Source: Physcomitrium patens | Taxonomy: Eukaryota > Streptophyta > Bryopsida > Funariales > Funariaceae | NCBI RefSeq assembly: GCF_000002425.4 | Contig: NC_037271.1 | Span: forward strand, 9,661,272 to 9,725,271 | DNA length: 64,000 nucleotides | Direction: 5' to 3' | Shown: positions 10,509 through 21,404 of the stretch, in pieces | Layout: each line of letters starts with the position of its first letter | How positions within the stretch are numbered: the first letter of the stretch is position 1 | Translations under genes and position numbers: made by a program | Notes under the pieces: generated by a model | Database searches by the model: none | What the model saw: the letters and a program-made list of their open reading frames with translations, nothing else | Told to the model about the DNA's origin: nothing

Positions 10509-12293
10509 ATGGAGCTGTCCGTCGAGAAGACCGCCTCCGGGCGCGAGTACAAGGTGCGGGACATGTCCCAGGCCGACTTCGGGCGCTTGGAGCTCGATCT
10601 CGCGGAGGTTGAGATGCCCGGGCTCATGTCGTGTCGCACGGAGTTTGGGGCCGCGCAGCCATTCAAGGGTGCCAAGATCACGGGGTCTCTGCATATGACC
10701 ATCCAGACTGCGGTGCTAATCGAGACTTTGACGGCTTTGGGCGCGGAGGTGAGATGGTGCTCTTGCAACATCTTCTCCACCCAGGACCACGCGGCCGCCG
10801 CTATCGCGCGCGACAGCGCGGCGGTGTTCGCATGGAAGGGGGAGACACTGCAGGAGTACTGGTGGTGCACGGAGAGGGCTTTGGACTGGGGTCCGGATGG
10901 AGGCCCAGATCTGATCGTGGACGATGGCGGTGACGCAACATTGTTGATCCACGAGGGTGTGAAGGCCGAGGATGCGTACGCAAAGGATGGCACGCTGCCC
11001 GACCCCGAGTCGACGACGAACGCCGAGTTCAAGATCGTGTTGACAATCTTGAGGTGAGCGAGGGATGTGGTGCGGTGGGGTGTGGGTTGTTTTCGAGGGG
11101 TTTACTGTTGATGGGGGCGTGGCGTGGGCTCCGTCTGGCATTGGTTGCGGCCGTCTTGTAGGAGTGGGTGGTAGGTCGTGTGGCACATTGGTGTCCGTGC
11201 AGAGTTCGGGTGGGGCTAGTTGTTGTTGGGGGTTGTGGTATTGGTGGTTGCGACGAGGGTATTGCTGAGAGGGTGGCTTCTGTGTATCCAGGGACGGCAT
11301 GAAGGAGAACCCCCAGAAGTACCACAAGATGGCCGAGAGGTTGGTGGGCGTGTCTGAAGAGACGACGACCGGAGTGAAGCGTTTGTACCAGATGATGGAC
11401 AACGGATCTCTGTTGTTCCCCGCCATCAACGTGAACGACTCTGTCACGAAGAGCAAGGTAATGTGGTCCGTGACTGTCGGATACCTTTCGTTTGGATGTG
11501 ATTTGATGGTGTGTGGTTGGCGGCTGACGCTTGGGTTGTTGTGCAGTTCGACAACTTGTACGGTTGCCGCCACTCGCTGCCCGACGGCCTGATGAGAGCG
11601 ACGGACGTGATGATTGCCGGGAAGGTTGCTGTGATCTTCGGGTACGGTGATGTCGGGAAGGGTTGTGCCAGCGCCATGAAGGCCGCCGGAGCCCGTGTTA
11701 TAGTGACCGAGATCGATCCTATCTGCGCTCTCCAGGCCCTCATGGAAGGCTACCAGGTGCTGAGATTGGAGGACTGCGTTGAGTACGCCGACATCTTTTG
11801 CACTACGACCGGTAACAAGGACATCATCATGGTGAGCGACATGAGGAAGATGAAGAACAACGCCATCGTGTGCAACATTGGGCACTTCGACAACGAGATC
11901 GACATGGAGGGGTTGGAGACGTTTCCCGGGGTGAAGAGGATCACCATCAAGCCGCAGACGGACAGGTGGGTGTTCCCGGACACCAAGAGGGGTGTGATCA
12001 TCTTGGCGGAGGGGCGTCTGATGAACCTGGGATGCGCCACCGGTCACCCGAGCTTCGTGATGTCGTGCTCATTCACGAACCAGGTGATCGCCCAGTTGGA
12101 GTTGTGGAACGAGCGCACGAGCGGCAAGTACGAGAAGAAGGTGTACGTGTTGCCGAAGCACTTGGACGAGAAGGTCGCTCTGTTGCATTTGGAGAAGCTG
12201 GGCGCCAGGCTGACGAAGTTGAGCGATGATCAGGCCTCGTACATCAACGTGCCGGTGGGAGGCCCATACAAGCCCGCCCACTACCGTTACTGA
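10509..12293 (+). CDS. SAHH: S-adenosyl-L-homocysteine hydrolase (adenosylhomocysteinase)
   Basis: Cytosolic NAD-dependent enzyme that splits S-adenosylhomocysteine into adenosine and homocysteine, which keeps SAM-dependent methylation running. Coding exons are 10509-11053, 11292-11457 and 11547-12293. The introns (238 and 89 bp) have AG|GTGAGC..CCAG and AAG|GTAATG..GCAG borders. The joined frame gives 485 residues, the plant length. Visible motifs: [15 protein letters not shown] (86-100), DDGGDAT (138-144), SEETTTG (203-209), the NAD-binding GYGDVGKG (269-276), [10 protein letters not shown] and the C-terminal KPAHYRY. The ATG at 10509 was chosen because the family starts there; an in-frame ATG at 10479 would add ten residues. 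No stop or frameshift was seen, so it is likely functional. It is far richer in GC than its surroundings. A 443-codon antisense frame across it is a by-product of that composition. Confidence 0.97.
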
Positions 12294-14436
12294 AGGGCCT
12301 CTGCAACCAGGCTTGGTTGGGGTGTTTGTAGGCTGCGGTACACTTTTGCTGTTTGTTTCTGAGAGCATCTAACTTGTCGTGACCGATTGGGGGGTCGACA
12401 AGGATGACGTTTTTTTAAAAAAGAGAAAGTTAAAAACCATTTATTTTTGATACACATGTCCTCTGGTCGGAGGTGGGTTGTGTATCGAATGTGGGGTTTT
12501 CGCGTGGTTGCTGTGCGTGTGTGGTGTCGATCTAGTGCCGCGGCATGTCGTAGCGGGTGCAGCTCGTGACGAGGTGCCGTGGTGGACGCCTGGGTGGGCC
12601 TTGGTTGCGGTAAACGCTGTCACAGTGGAGTAACATTTTGGATTATGAGAACGCACTGTCTTTCCGTACTGCCTGGTACAGGGGGACAGGCGTGGCCCAA
12701 ATGGGGGGGGGTGTCTATAAGGTGTCGTCATAAAGTGCTGTTCAGTAGAGCAGTCAGGGGTGTGGTTCGTGTGCGCGACCTGTTCAGACTGCCGCGTTCC
12801 GCACAAGGGGAGGCTACTGTTGTGTGTGTGATTGTGCGATTCGTCGAGGCCATGAGCTTGGTTGGACTGAGTGGCAAGAGGGATGTCACCGCTGGTGACT
12901 GCCCATTTGCGAGTTCGTCACGGGCAACCCTCTTCCCCCCCCCTTTCCTCGGGTGCACTTGAATCGTCTGGGGGGAGGGGAAGAGGGATGGGAACTTGCT
13001 TGAGCGCCGAATGCGGGACAAGGCGGGTTGCCCTTCACATTCGGGTATGTCCCCTTTTGAGCCTGAATCGTCGGCTGTTTCGACGCGGTTGTACTAATTC
13101 ATGGAGCATCCACACCCACGGGCGTGTGTGGGATTCCCCCTTCCGTGTCGCTTGGCAGGGGTCGATGAGTAGGTGGCATTCGAGGAACTCACTTGGAAAT
13201 GGTTACTCAGCTTGGGTTACGGAACATATCTCACATGTCCTAGGTCGCAGTGACCACCGTGTGCATGTCATGCATGCTTGAGGGTGGTTTCATGCCAGTC
13301 ACAGTTTACATGACGCCCTTGCGATGAGGGCATATGTTTTGAAAGTCTACTTTCTGGTAACTAGCCTCGTATTCGTATTGCGCTTCTGGCAAGTAACACC
13401 CTGATGAGTCCAGGGTATCTAACTTTTGGTACTCCCGAGTTGTCCCGTTGAATCAGTAGGCAGCTGTTTCCAGCGAATTTTGAGACATGAGCGTCGCAAC
13501 TTCTGGCTGTGGTGCCCCTAAACCTTTTCTTTCGGTCCTTTGTGTTTAAGTGTTTTGGCCAAGGTTACTTTGACATGTCACTGTGTCAGCAGAGGCTTGA
13601 AGTGGAATGTTAGAAGCAGTGGAGTTATTGCCTCTTTCTTTTCATAGTGGAATGGTGTTGTTGCTTGCTTTATTGTTGCGTTTGTTGGTATGCTCGAGGT
13701 ATATCTCTCTTCACAATGTATCAATGCTGAAGGTGTATACTGATGGTATGTATGTATGTAGTTTTTTTTGTTTTGTTTGTTTGTTGAAGTATGTTACGGT
13801 ACTATATGTCCCAATAGTTTGTGGCTTGAGCTATTTTGCATGTCTGTCTTTCCATGTATCACTTACATGATTATATTTTATAGGTTGATGTTTACAGCGA
13901 GTATTTTGAGCTCTCATCATTGAATTTGATAATTTGGGATCAACATTCCTTTATGTCGTCGACAGAGTTTGTTTGAATATTTCCCATTTTGGAATGCTTT
14001 CTAATTTTTATTCGAGGTTTATATGTCTGTCTTGTGAGTTTAATATAGGACTTTCAAAATCACTCGGTTCAATTTATGTCTCTGGTTTCTTTTTTGATGC
14101 TTAGTATTTTTAAATAATGTACAATCTCAGCTATCCTAATATGTGGTCAGTCACAGGTAATAACTTATCTTGTGTACAGGATATTTTTGTGTGGCTTTGA
14201 GCAGGAAGAATGTGAGATAAATGGGGTTGGATATAAAATAAGGAAAAATTAGAATGGTTGTTGTGAAATAGTAGATTAGAGTCTGTTGAAAAAAGGATAA
14301 ACTAGTGAAAGATCTTGATGAGAGGTGCAATTACTGTAGTTTTGCACCATATACAAAAGGTTTGAAGATTGTCTTTTAACATTTTTATATAAACCAAAAA
14401 GCTAGTTGTCCAATCCTTTAGTAGCTTAAGTAGCTT
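12294..14436. other. SAHH 3' UTR and intergenic DNA without a recognised gene
   Basis: The first 150 bases or so are probably 3' UTR, with an A/T-rich patch near 12412-12440. To about 13.6 kb the composition stays moderate to GC-rich, with open frames on both strands that resemble no known protein and lack coding-like composition. From 13.6 kb it grades into AT-rich DNA. No RNA gene was recognised. Confidence 0.5.
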
Positions 14437-15840
14437 CTGTAATGCTGGGGCTCGTTGAATGCCATCCAGTGCTTGACTTCATCGCCGAATGCAGCGAACC
14501 AAGTCTCGGCGTACAACGCAAAATCATTCCTATCATGACCTTGGAAAAGATCAATTAGCTTTAATTTTTTTGAATGAGGTCGGAGCTCTGTGAAGTAGGT
14601 TCTTAGAGTTAACCAAAACAATCAAGAAACTTGAGAGAGGATGGATGTTGAAACTCACACAACTCTGCGGTCAATCCAGCTGGATTTGAAGCATGAAGAG
14701 ACTGCGGAAGTCCTTCAAATCATATAATTGTCCCTTTTTAAGACGAGTAGATAATTTTTTTATAGAATCTCAAGGTTTTCTCTAATTAAGTATATATGGA
14801 TGTTGTCTTTCCAGGTTGGAGAACCATTTATATTGTATCTTAGCATTTATCTTAATAACATTTTTAATTTTAATTTTAATTTGGCTTGATTTGGATATTG
14901 TAACAATTGAAACAAACAAAGGGTGTTTTTTTGGTACTCGTACAATTAACAACTCTTAACACCAATTTTCTTTTGTTTCTCTATTCTTCAAAACATTTCT
15001 AGAAGTCAATTCTAGTACTTATTTTTTCTTATTTTGAATCCATCTTATTGCTAATGGTGTATCTTTGATTCTAATAAATCTTGTTTATAAAATTTAATTA
15101 AATGAGAGATTAAATTGACATATTCATAACATATTTAGATGGTTCCAAGATGTGTTTATTATAAATATATCAATCTCAATGTTTAAGATTTTTAAATTTA
15201 AATCTTGACATTGTCTTAAATCCAAGACATCTTGCACTTCAAATACTTCAATGTTATCTATTTTAATAAGCAATGATGGTAGTTGTTTCTTTTATGATAT
15301 GTTGATTGTATTTCAAGACATTAATTAAGGCACAAAGATTAGAAGATAAATATCTTTTACCATTATTATTTGAAATAGATATGCAATTAAATATTTATGA
15401 TAAGCAATATTAATGTATTTTTTAATAATAAATAGACCAAACCTTCAATGAACCAACTTGTCACAATGTTGATTTATTTAGATGTTATGACAAAGTAATT
15501 ATAATTTATTATCACTTTTGAATGGAATTCTTCCGACCATCCTCATACGCAGCGCCTTTCACCTACAACACGTACCGATCCTGTGAGAAGTAAGTCCTGC
15601 AAAATGTGGGAATTCAAGAACCTCGATAAAGAGACGGACTATCCTCACCTGGTAAGCAGCCGTGGCAGCCAAAAACTCGAAATTAGCTGGGAACATCGAT
15701 TGTTGGAAGGGCACGCAATCGGTACCATTGCTGTGAGTGGCGCTCATTCTGCAGGGCAGCACAAGTGGATCGAGGCGTTGCGGCAGAATGGCCTTGGGGA
15801 GCTGCACGAAGAATAGAATCATGACGGGGATGGCAAGTTG
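14437..15840 (-). pseudogene. GH1 beta-glucosidase relic, four exon pieces
   Basis: Family 1 glycoside hydrolase, a retaining beta-glucosidase. Exon 1 (about 15822-15649) encodes a hydrophobic start and the GH1 N-terminus MFPANFEFLAATAAYQ, then a GTGAGG donor. Exon 2 begins at 15562 after a TAG acceptor (VKGAAYEDGRKNSI) and breaks off near 15522 in AT-rich DNA. Two inner exons survive: 14715-14659 (LPQSLHASNPAGLTAEL, donor GTGAGT) and 14539-14437 (acceptor CAAG; YAETWFAAFGDEVKHWMAFNEP). The second holds the NEP motif with the acid/base Glu. Their splice phases still match. The exons before LPQS and everything after NEP, including the nucleophile motif, are missing, so no full enzyme can be made. 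Confidence 0.8.
14720..15520. other. AT-rich stretch splitting the GH1 relic
   Basis: About 800 bases of strongly AT-rich DNA replace the GH1 sequence expected between exon 2 and the LPQS exon. I saw no coding block, clear terminal repeat or target duplication, so it may be inserted DNA or decayed intron plus a deletion. Confidence 0.5.
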
Positions 15841-16084
15841 AAAAAAAGGTTCCTGGGCAGTGCGTACCCGAATACACGGTTAATTGCCATCGGTTCTAGC
15901 GTCACCATTCAGTCAATGAGTGACGCTTCACAAACCACTGGTAAAATCTCCCTCGGACCCGCCAACCACTATTACTCAGATCGCTGGACTGTGAACAGGG
16001 AGGGTTTGGGATGGGGTCTGGGAACGCGGGGCACGGGGATGGGGGATGGAGGGGGTGCAATGATGGTTTAGATATGTGGGTCAA
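15841..16084. other. GC-balanced flank upstream of GH1 relic
   Basis: Likely the old 5' region of the GH1 gene. It contains a G-rich run near 16000-16060 and no gene I can support. Composition falls to AT-rich immediately afterwards. Confidence 0.35.
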
Positions 16085-16120
16085 TTTAACAAAAACTTGG
16101 GTCATTTTAGCATTTTCCAA
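16085..16120. repeat. Partial end of the small TIR element
   Basis: AAACTTGGGTCATTTTAGCATTTT resembles the right-hand inverted repeat of the copies at 16794 and 17395. Like them it is followed closely by a TA run (16130-16152). Confidence 0.4.
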
Positions 16121-16129
16121 TGTATATGA

Positions 16130-16152
16130 ATATATATATATATATATATATA
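16130..16152. repeat. (TA)n microsatellite
   Basis: Uninterrupted TA dinucleotides, about 11 units, beside a partial TIR-element end. Confidence 0.9.
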
Positions 16153-16793
16153 TTTATTTATTTATATTTAATATTTTATATTAATTTTAAATACATATGA
16201 TTTTAAGTTTTTTTAATGTTTTTTGCATTTCTCCAATTATTATTGAAGGTTGAAATAAGTTGTTAATATTTGCATCTTGTATAAAATTTGATTGAGTGAA
16301 AGATTTATAAAGTTGAGTGCAAACCATAGCAATAATATGGACCTTGTAAATGAAATTGTGCATCAATATTTGCTTTGTAATCTTAACTTTGTAATGTTGT
16401 TAAAATAAACTTCATTGTATATTAGAGAATAGTTTATAGATGTCAATTTCTACTTTGGTGTGTCTTTGATAAAAAAAAATCAATCCATTGTACATGTCTT
16501 TTATTCTAAGATAAAAGAAAGACAAAGACTAAGTGATGGCATTATGAAGGACAATTCTTACATAAATGATAATTCATAAAATAGATATAAGATTTGACAT
16601 AAGTCATAAAAACTAGATGTAGAGATAAAATTATTATTAATAATAGAGACTTTAGAATAATCTAAGAAATTATACTCTTTTGGTCATTCTTAATGGATAA
16701 AGTAGGTAGGAGAGACATATTAAGTTTGAGCATACAATACTTATGTTTTTTGACAATTAAAGACTTAGTAAGAATATCAGCAATTATTTTAGA
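16153..16793. other. AT-rich DNA, nothing recognised
   Basis: No coding block, RNA gene or terminal repeat was recognised on either strand. Confidence 0.4.
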
Positions 16794-17055
16794 GAAATGT
16801 TAAAATAACCTAGAATTTTACTAAATCAATACACCTATTGTAATCATTATGAAAAAAAAAAAAAAAAAAAAAAAAAAAATGACATCTAAATTTATTTCTT
16901 TACTATTGGATCCACAACTAATGAAAATCAACTACATTCATTATCATATCAATCCAAATGTGGATCATAGTAATAATGATAAAGATGAGGCCAACATTCT
17001 ATATACTTTGTAATAGTGGATAGATTGATTTTGTAAAACCCTCAGTCATTTAAAG
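16794..17055. mobile_element. MITE-like TIR element, copy 1
   Basis: About 260 bp with imperfect terminal inverted repeats of 35-40 bp. The left end reads GTTAAAATAACCTAGAATTT and the right end, in reverse, TTAAATGACTGAGGGTTTT. It contains no coding sequence. The right end runs into (TA)n at 17060-17084. An internal A-run lies at 16852-16879. TA at the borders suits a Tc1/mariner-type (Stowaway-like) non-autonomous element. Confidence 0.6.
16852..16879 (+). repeat. Poly-A run
   Basis: About 28 consecutive A residues inside TIR-element copy 1; copy 2 has only six A at the same place. Confidence 0.9.
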
Positions 17056-17059
17056 ATAT

Positions 17060-17084
17060 CTATATATATATATATATATATATA
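17060..17084. repeat. (TA)n microsatellite
   Basis: About 12 TA units abutting the right end of TIR-element copy 1. Confidence 0.9.
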
Positions 17085-17347
17085 AAGTTTTTTTTAAGAG
17101 GAATTTATTTGTGGTGTATGTTATATAAAAAGTTTTTAATAAATTATGTATCTAATCATTTTTATATAATTTTTTATAAATATTAATAATATCAATTATT
17201 AAAAATATTTTCTATGAATAAGTAGTTATTTATATAGCCAATATATATAAAAAATAGTAGGTGAATCATAATGTAGATTTTCAAAATAAAAAAATATATA
17301 AATGTGGAAAACTTTGATAATCTACTTTTCATGTAATGTGCATGAAA

Positions 17348-17348
17348 T

Positions 17349-17394
<46 letters not shown>
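17348..17394. repeat. (AC)n(AT)n compound microsatellite
   Basis: About nine AC units followed by 14 AT units, ending exactly where TIR-element copy 2 begins. Confidence 0.9.
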
Positions 17395-17634
17395 CTTAAA
17401 ATGACCCAAGATTTTATTAAATCAATCCATCCATTCTAACCATCATGAAAAAATTGATATCTAGATTCATTTTTTTACTATTAAATCTGCAACCAATAGA
17501 ATCCAACCACATTTATTATTGTATCAATTTAAATGTGGATCATAATAATGATGATGCAAATAAGATCTACATTTTATATGCTTTGTGATGATAGATGGAT
17601 TGGTTTAGTAAAACCTTAGATCATTTTAACATTT
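17395..17634. mobile_element. MITE-like TIR element, copy 2
   Basis: A direct repeat of copy 1 along its length, about 240 bp. The ends are near-complementary: CTTAAAATGACCCAAGATTT on the left and, in reverse, GTTAAAATGATCTAAGGTTT on the right. No coding capacity. The left end adjoins an AT run. Confidence 0.65.
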
Positions 17635-17712
17635 TTTTTTATTTTTATTTTTTTATATTAAGTGTAGAAATATATTATATTTGGACTTCTTTAATAAGGA
17701 TCATTTTTTTAA

Positions 17713-17718
<6 letters not shown>

Positions 17719-17744
<26 letters not shown>
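17719..17744. repeat. (AT)n microsatellite
   Basis: About 13 AT units, 85 bases to the right of TIR-element copy 2. Confidence 0.9.
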
Positions 17745-17879
17745 TTAATTCAAATTATAGTTTTTATAAATAGAGAACTTTAGAAAAATCTTTAATTAAT
17801 ACTATATACTCTAATTTGGTATAAAATTATAAATTTTTTTTTGTTTTGTTTTGTTTTATTTTTTTTCTTTCTTAATAAT

Positions 17880-20800
17880 TCATACTATTAGCTAAAATAA
17901 AATAATAGCCAAATATAAATGGATAAGTGTCTTTAATACTAGATTGTCATAATACTAGATTTAATATAAGATATTACCAAAACCATGTAAAAGATTATTA
18001 TAATCTAATTTTTGATATTTTATGCCACAATTAAATTTACCCTTGATATATTGCATAGTATATTCTTGACAAAGCTATTCAAAGTATAAGCTTAATTTGA
18101 TTGAAAGTCAATCATGGCATACATTAAATTCTCAACTATTGTAATTTGATTTTTTGTATTTTTAAAGCTTAGAAGTTAAGTACTTGTGATGATATAATAT
18201 AACTTATATTTTAGACCAATTTTACAAAATAGTATTGCCAAGAGTATAATGAATGTTTTCCTTATCAATCATCTCAAATTCTTGGTGAGAACGTATTTAA
18301 TGGCTTTAAAATAAAGAAGCTTATTATTGACAATGATATAATCAATAATATAAAATATTAGAAAAATAAATTTTTTATCACTCTCTATTTTAATGTAGAT
18401 GTTAATATGTAATTTAAGTTTAAATTATCTATACAAGATAAAATATTGGTCAAGATAAAGATACTGCATATAGAAAGATTTTTTTACACTATAGAAAGAA
18501 TTTGAACGTTTATATACTAAATTAGAATTAATATATAATAAAAAAACCTTTCAAAATTGAAATATAAAGTTTTTATTTTTATTTTTATGTTTTATTCTGT
18601 TTAGTCTTTTATAGCTATTTACAAAGGTTGTTTCACTGTCTACCTAATGTACTTCTTAATTATATTAAATAGCTAGAGCAAGATTGAATTTGATAGAATT
18701 TATCTTGACATCAAGAAAATAGGTTTTAGGATATTAAATTCTTAGAATTTAAGTAAAATCAAAAGCTACTAATGAAGCTTTGTGTAAATCTACTCTGCCA
18801 TTAGTTTGGATTTTTATTTTAAATAATCTCTCAAAATTAATTAATTTTTTATTCAAAGAAAGAGAGATCACTTCTATTTTTTATTTCTTTCTAAAGATTT
18901 AGGTTTTGCTTTAATGTTTGGTTACCATTCTTTATAGTTAGTGTATTTCATAGTTTCTTAGATTTTTATAGAAGCATCTAAAGACAAATGAACTAGACTT
19001 GCTTGATGTTTGCGCTACTAATGAGGATAAAAAACAAAGGTTTTGTCTTTTAGATAAAGATTTTTTTTGAATATGCTCAAGAAACTTGTGTTTAGATTGA
19101 ATTTGTCTTTTGGTTTTAGCTAAATAAAAAGACCAGATTAAAAGCTCTCAAGTTAGAATTGACTTTTTTATGTTTATAAAAAAAATTGGATTTCACTAAA
19201 TCTCTAAAAAAAAAAGTGAGAATAAGCTCTTGAGCTATCATTAGTATGAAGTAGATGCTATAAATTTTATCTAATAGAAGAATTATTAGATAATGATTGT
19301 AATGTCAAAGGTTGTGACTATGGATTAAAGACATATGGTTGATGTACATATGTTTGATGTGGTTGGATTCGTGAATTAAAAAAAAATTGTTGGAGTTGTG
19401 AATGAGTTACATTTGGCTTATTTGAAATAACAAAAAGATATTTGCAGATTTTAGAATCTAGTAACTATTACAGTTTTTTTTTTTATTAAAACACTTTGAT
19501 AAATTGGAGCATATGTATTAAAAATGATGTTGTGGGATATTAAGATTTTTTTTCTTAATAGAATTCATGAGGTAATAACCTTTAGTTTCTTTGTTATATC
19601 CTAAAAAACTAGCTTCTTTAAAATAAGAACCTAGTATTTTTTTTAATTTCTATTTTAACAAAGATGTGTGTCTTACCTCTAAAGATTTTCAAATGTAAGA
19701 TATTAGGTTTTCTATTAAATTATACTTCAAAAGATAAATATTTTTTTAATAAGACAACTTTGGTGGAGCTTTTGTTTTGAAGATAATTTGCCATTGGTAG
19801 TGCTTTTTTCCAAAGTATTTTGAATTATTTGGCATATGATTACATAGATAAAACTTCTACTATTATGTTTTTCATTTTATTTTATTTTTTTTCTTGCATG
19901 CACCATTATGTTGTGGAAATTGAAGATAATAAATTCCATTGGATACCTTCCCTTTCACAAAATTTATTAAATAAAAAAAGATACACATTTATTGCTACAA
20001 TTGTAAAGTTTTAATTTTATGATTTATATGATTTTCTTAAAAAAAAGAAAAGTATGAAATTATCAATTGCTTCAAAGTTTTGTCTTAATAATTAGACACA
20101 ACAATATTTAGACAAATCATCTGTAAAAGTGATAAAATATTTAGATCTAGAATGTGTCCTAACTTGCATAAGGCTGCATATGCCAAAATATGAAAGCTCC
20201 AAAAGTTTTGTGGTCCTTTGTGCTTCTCCTCTAGGATAATTTATTTTGTTGAAAACAAATTCCTAGTAAACATCTGGTATGATTTTTTTCTGTCCATTTG
20301 AAAGGTTGACTGTGACATCACCATGACCTTTTATATCATAGGATGTAGAGTCATCTCCTAAATACACAAGTAATTGTCAGATTTTGTGTAAATATAAAAA
20401 GCATCTGATGGGTGCTATGTATATAGTGTTCCTCTAGAATCTACGTACGAAGTAGAAATAGATTTTCCTTAAGCTATTACTGCAATAGTATATAGCTTAT
20501 TTGGTTATTAAATCTTCTTGTATTCATTTTTTTTGTTCAAGATTACAGAGTACTGTCTAATTGTCGTTTTCGAGAATTGATGAAGGGACCCATAAGATAG
20601 TAGCAGACTTCTCATCAGAGTCAAGATTGCCTCATCATCTAGAACTGAACATCTTGCTACGGGTAATTGTTGAAGTGATCTAAACCTTTGTATGCTTTTG
20701 GAAATTTCTTTGTTCTCTTTCATCTCAAGAGAGCTTAGTTCATCTTTAGGATACATTTTTGCAACTGCATCTTACGATTCAAATACACTTCATAGTTCTT

Positions 20801-20890
20801 TTCATGTATCATTTGATATCCTGCATGATGGCTTCATGTGACTTCATGTTCTCATAGTTCAAAAGTCTCAAATTGTTGCTACCAGTTATT
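17880..20890 (-). pseudogene. Ty1/copia retrotransposon relic
   Basis: Read leftward, with domains in copia order. Gag lies at about 20880-20508 and shows a UBN2-like helix pattern (ILTLMRSLLLSYGSLHQF). An integrase core piece at about 20290-20090 has FITFTDDLSKY, with the DD of the core. An RT piece at about 18350-18130 shows the YxDD region decayed near 18340, then EFEMIDKENIHYTLGN. An RNase H start at about 18060-17900 shows YIKGKFNCGIKYQK. Integrase before RT identifies copia rather than gypsy. Only about 220 bases separate gag from integrase, so the knuckle and protease are deleted. Many stops are present and no LTR was identified. Confidence 0.72.
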
Positions 20891-21404
20891 CCAAAATTCT
20901 ACTGAAAGTACTTATATGCCAAAAGACAAGAAAGGACACATGAAATCTCCCAAGTTGGGTACCCGATACGAGGGAGGGGCGTATGTAGCGACAAAGGTGT
21001 AAAACAGGAGCATAATTCCTTGCTAATGTGATGTAAATCATTTCTGATCCTACCAAAAAATTGCTTTATAATGAATGCATTTGATGCAGCAAGTCACAAT
21101 TAATGCAGAAAGGAAGAAAAAAACAAAAAAAAACTACCACATCAACAATAAAGAAAAGGACCTATCCAATTCTCATCCCAAAACCACGTGTGTAGAAAGG
21201 ATGTATTGCCGTTTGGTCAGCCCAGAAGATCCGCAGACTGGCAAACATTCCCACACGATGCCCAATTGTCTAAACTCAGAACCTGAAGCGCTACACAAAC
21301 CCATCTGCACCAGCACTTTGAGCACAAAATTTACAGACTGATTTTACAATTTTGGTCACAAGGATACAAGGTGAAGTACCAGCCACAGCACAACAGCTAC
21401 TTGT
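20891..21404. other. Boundary of copia relic and 3' flank of the next gene
   Basis: Holds a GC-richer patch at 20945-21010 and probably the 3' UTR of the minus-strand gene that ends at 21405. No coding region supported. Confidence 0.4.

Noticed and set aside
10716-12047. A 443-codon open frame on the minus strand
   Set aside because: It is antisense to SAHH, crosses its introns and has a Pro/His/Arg-rich composition expected from the complement of a GC-biased gene.
12441-13281. Several 97-136-codon frames on both strands
   Set aside because: They overlap each other, have no recognisable motif and sit in SAHH 3' flank with a composition that yields chance frames.
13401-13425. Hammerhead-ribozyme-like CTGATGAGTCC
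   Set aside because: The GAAA half of the core and closing stem are absent downstream; only the first core motif is present.
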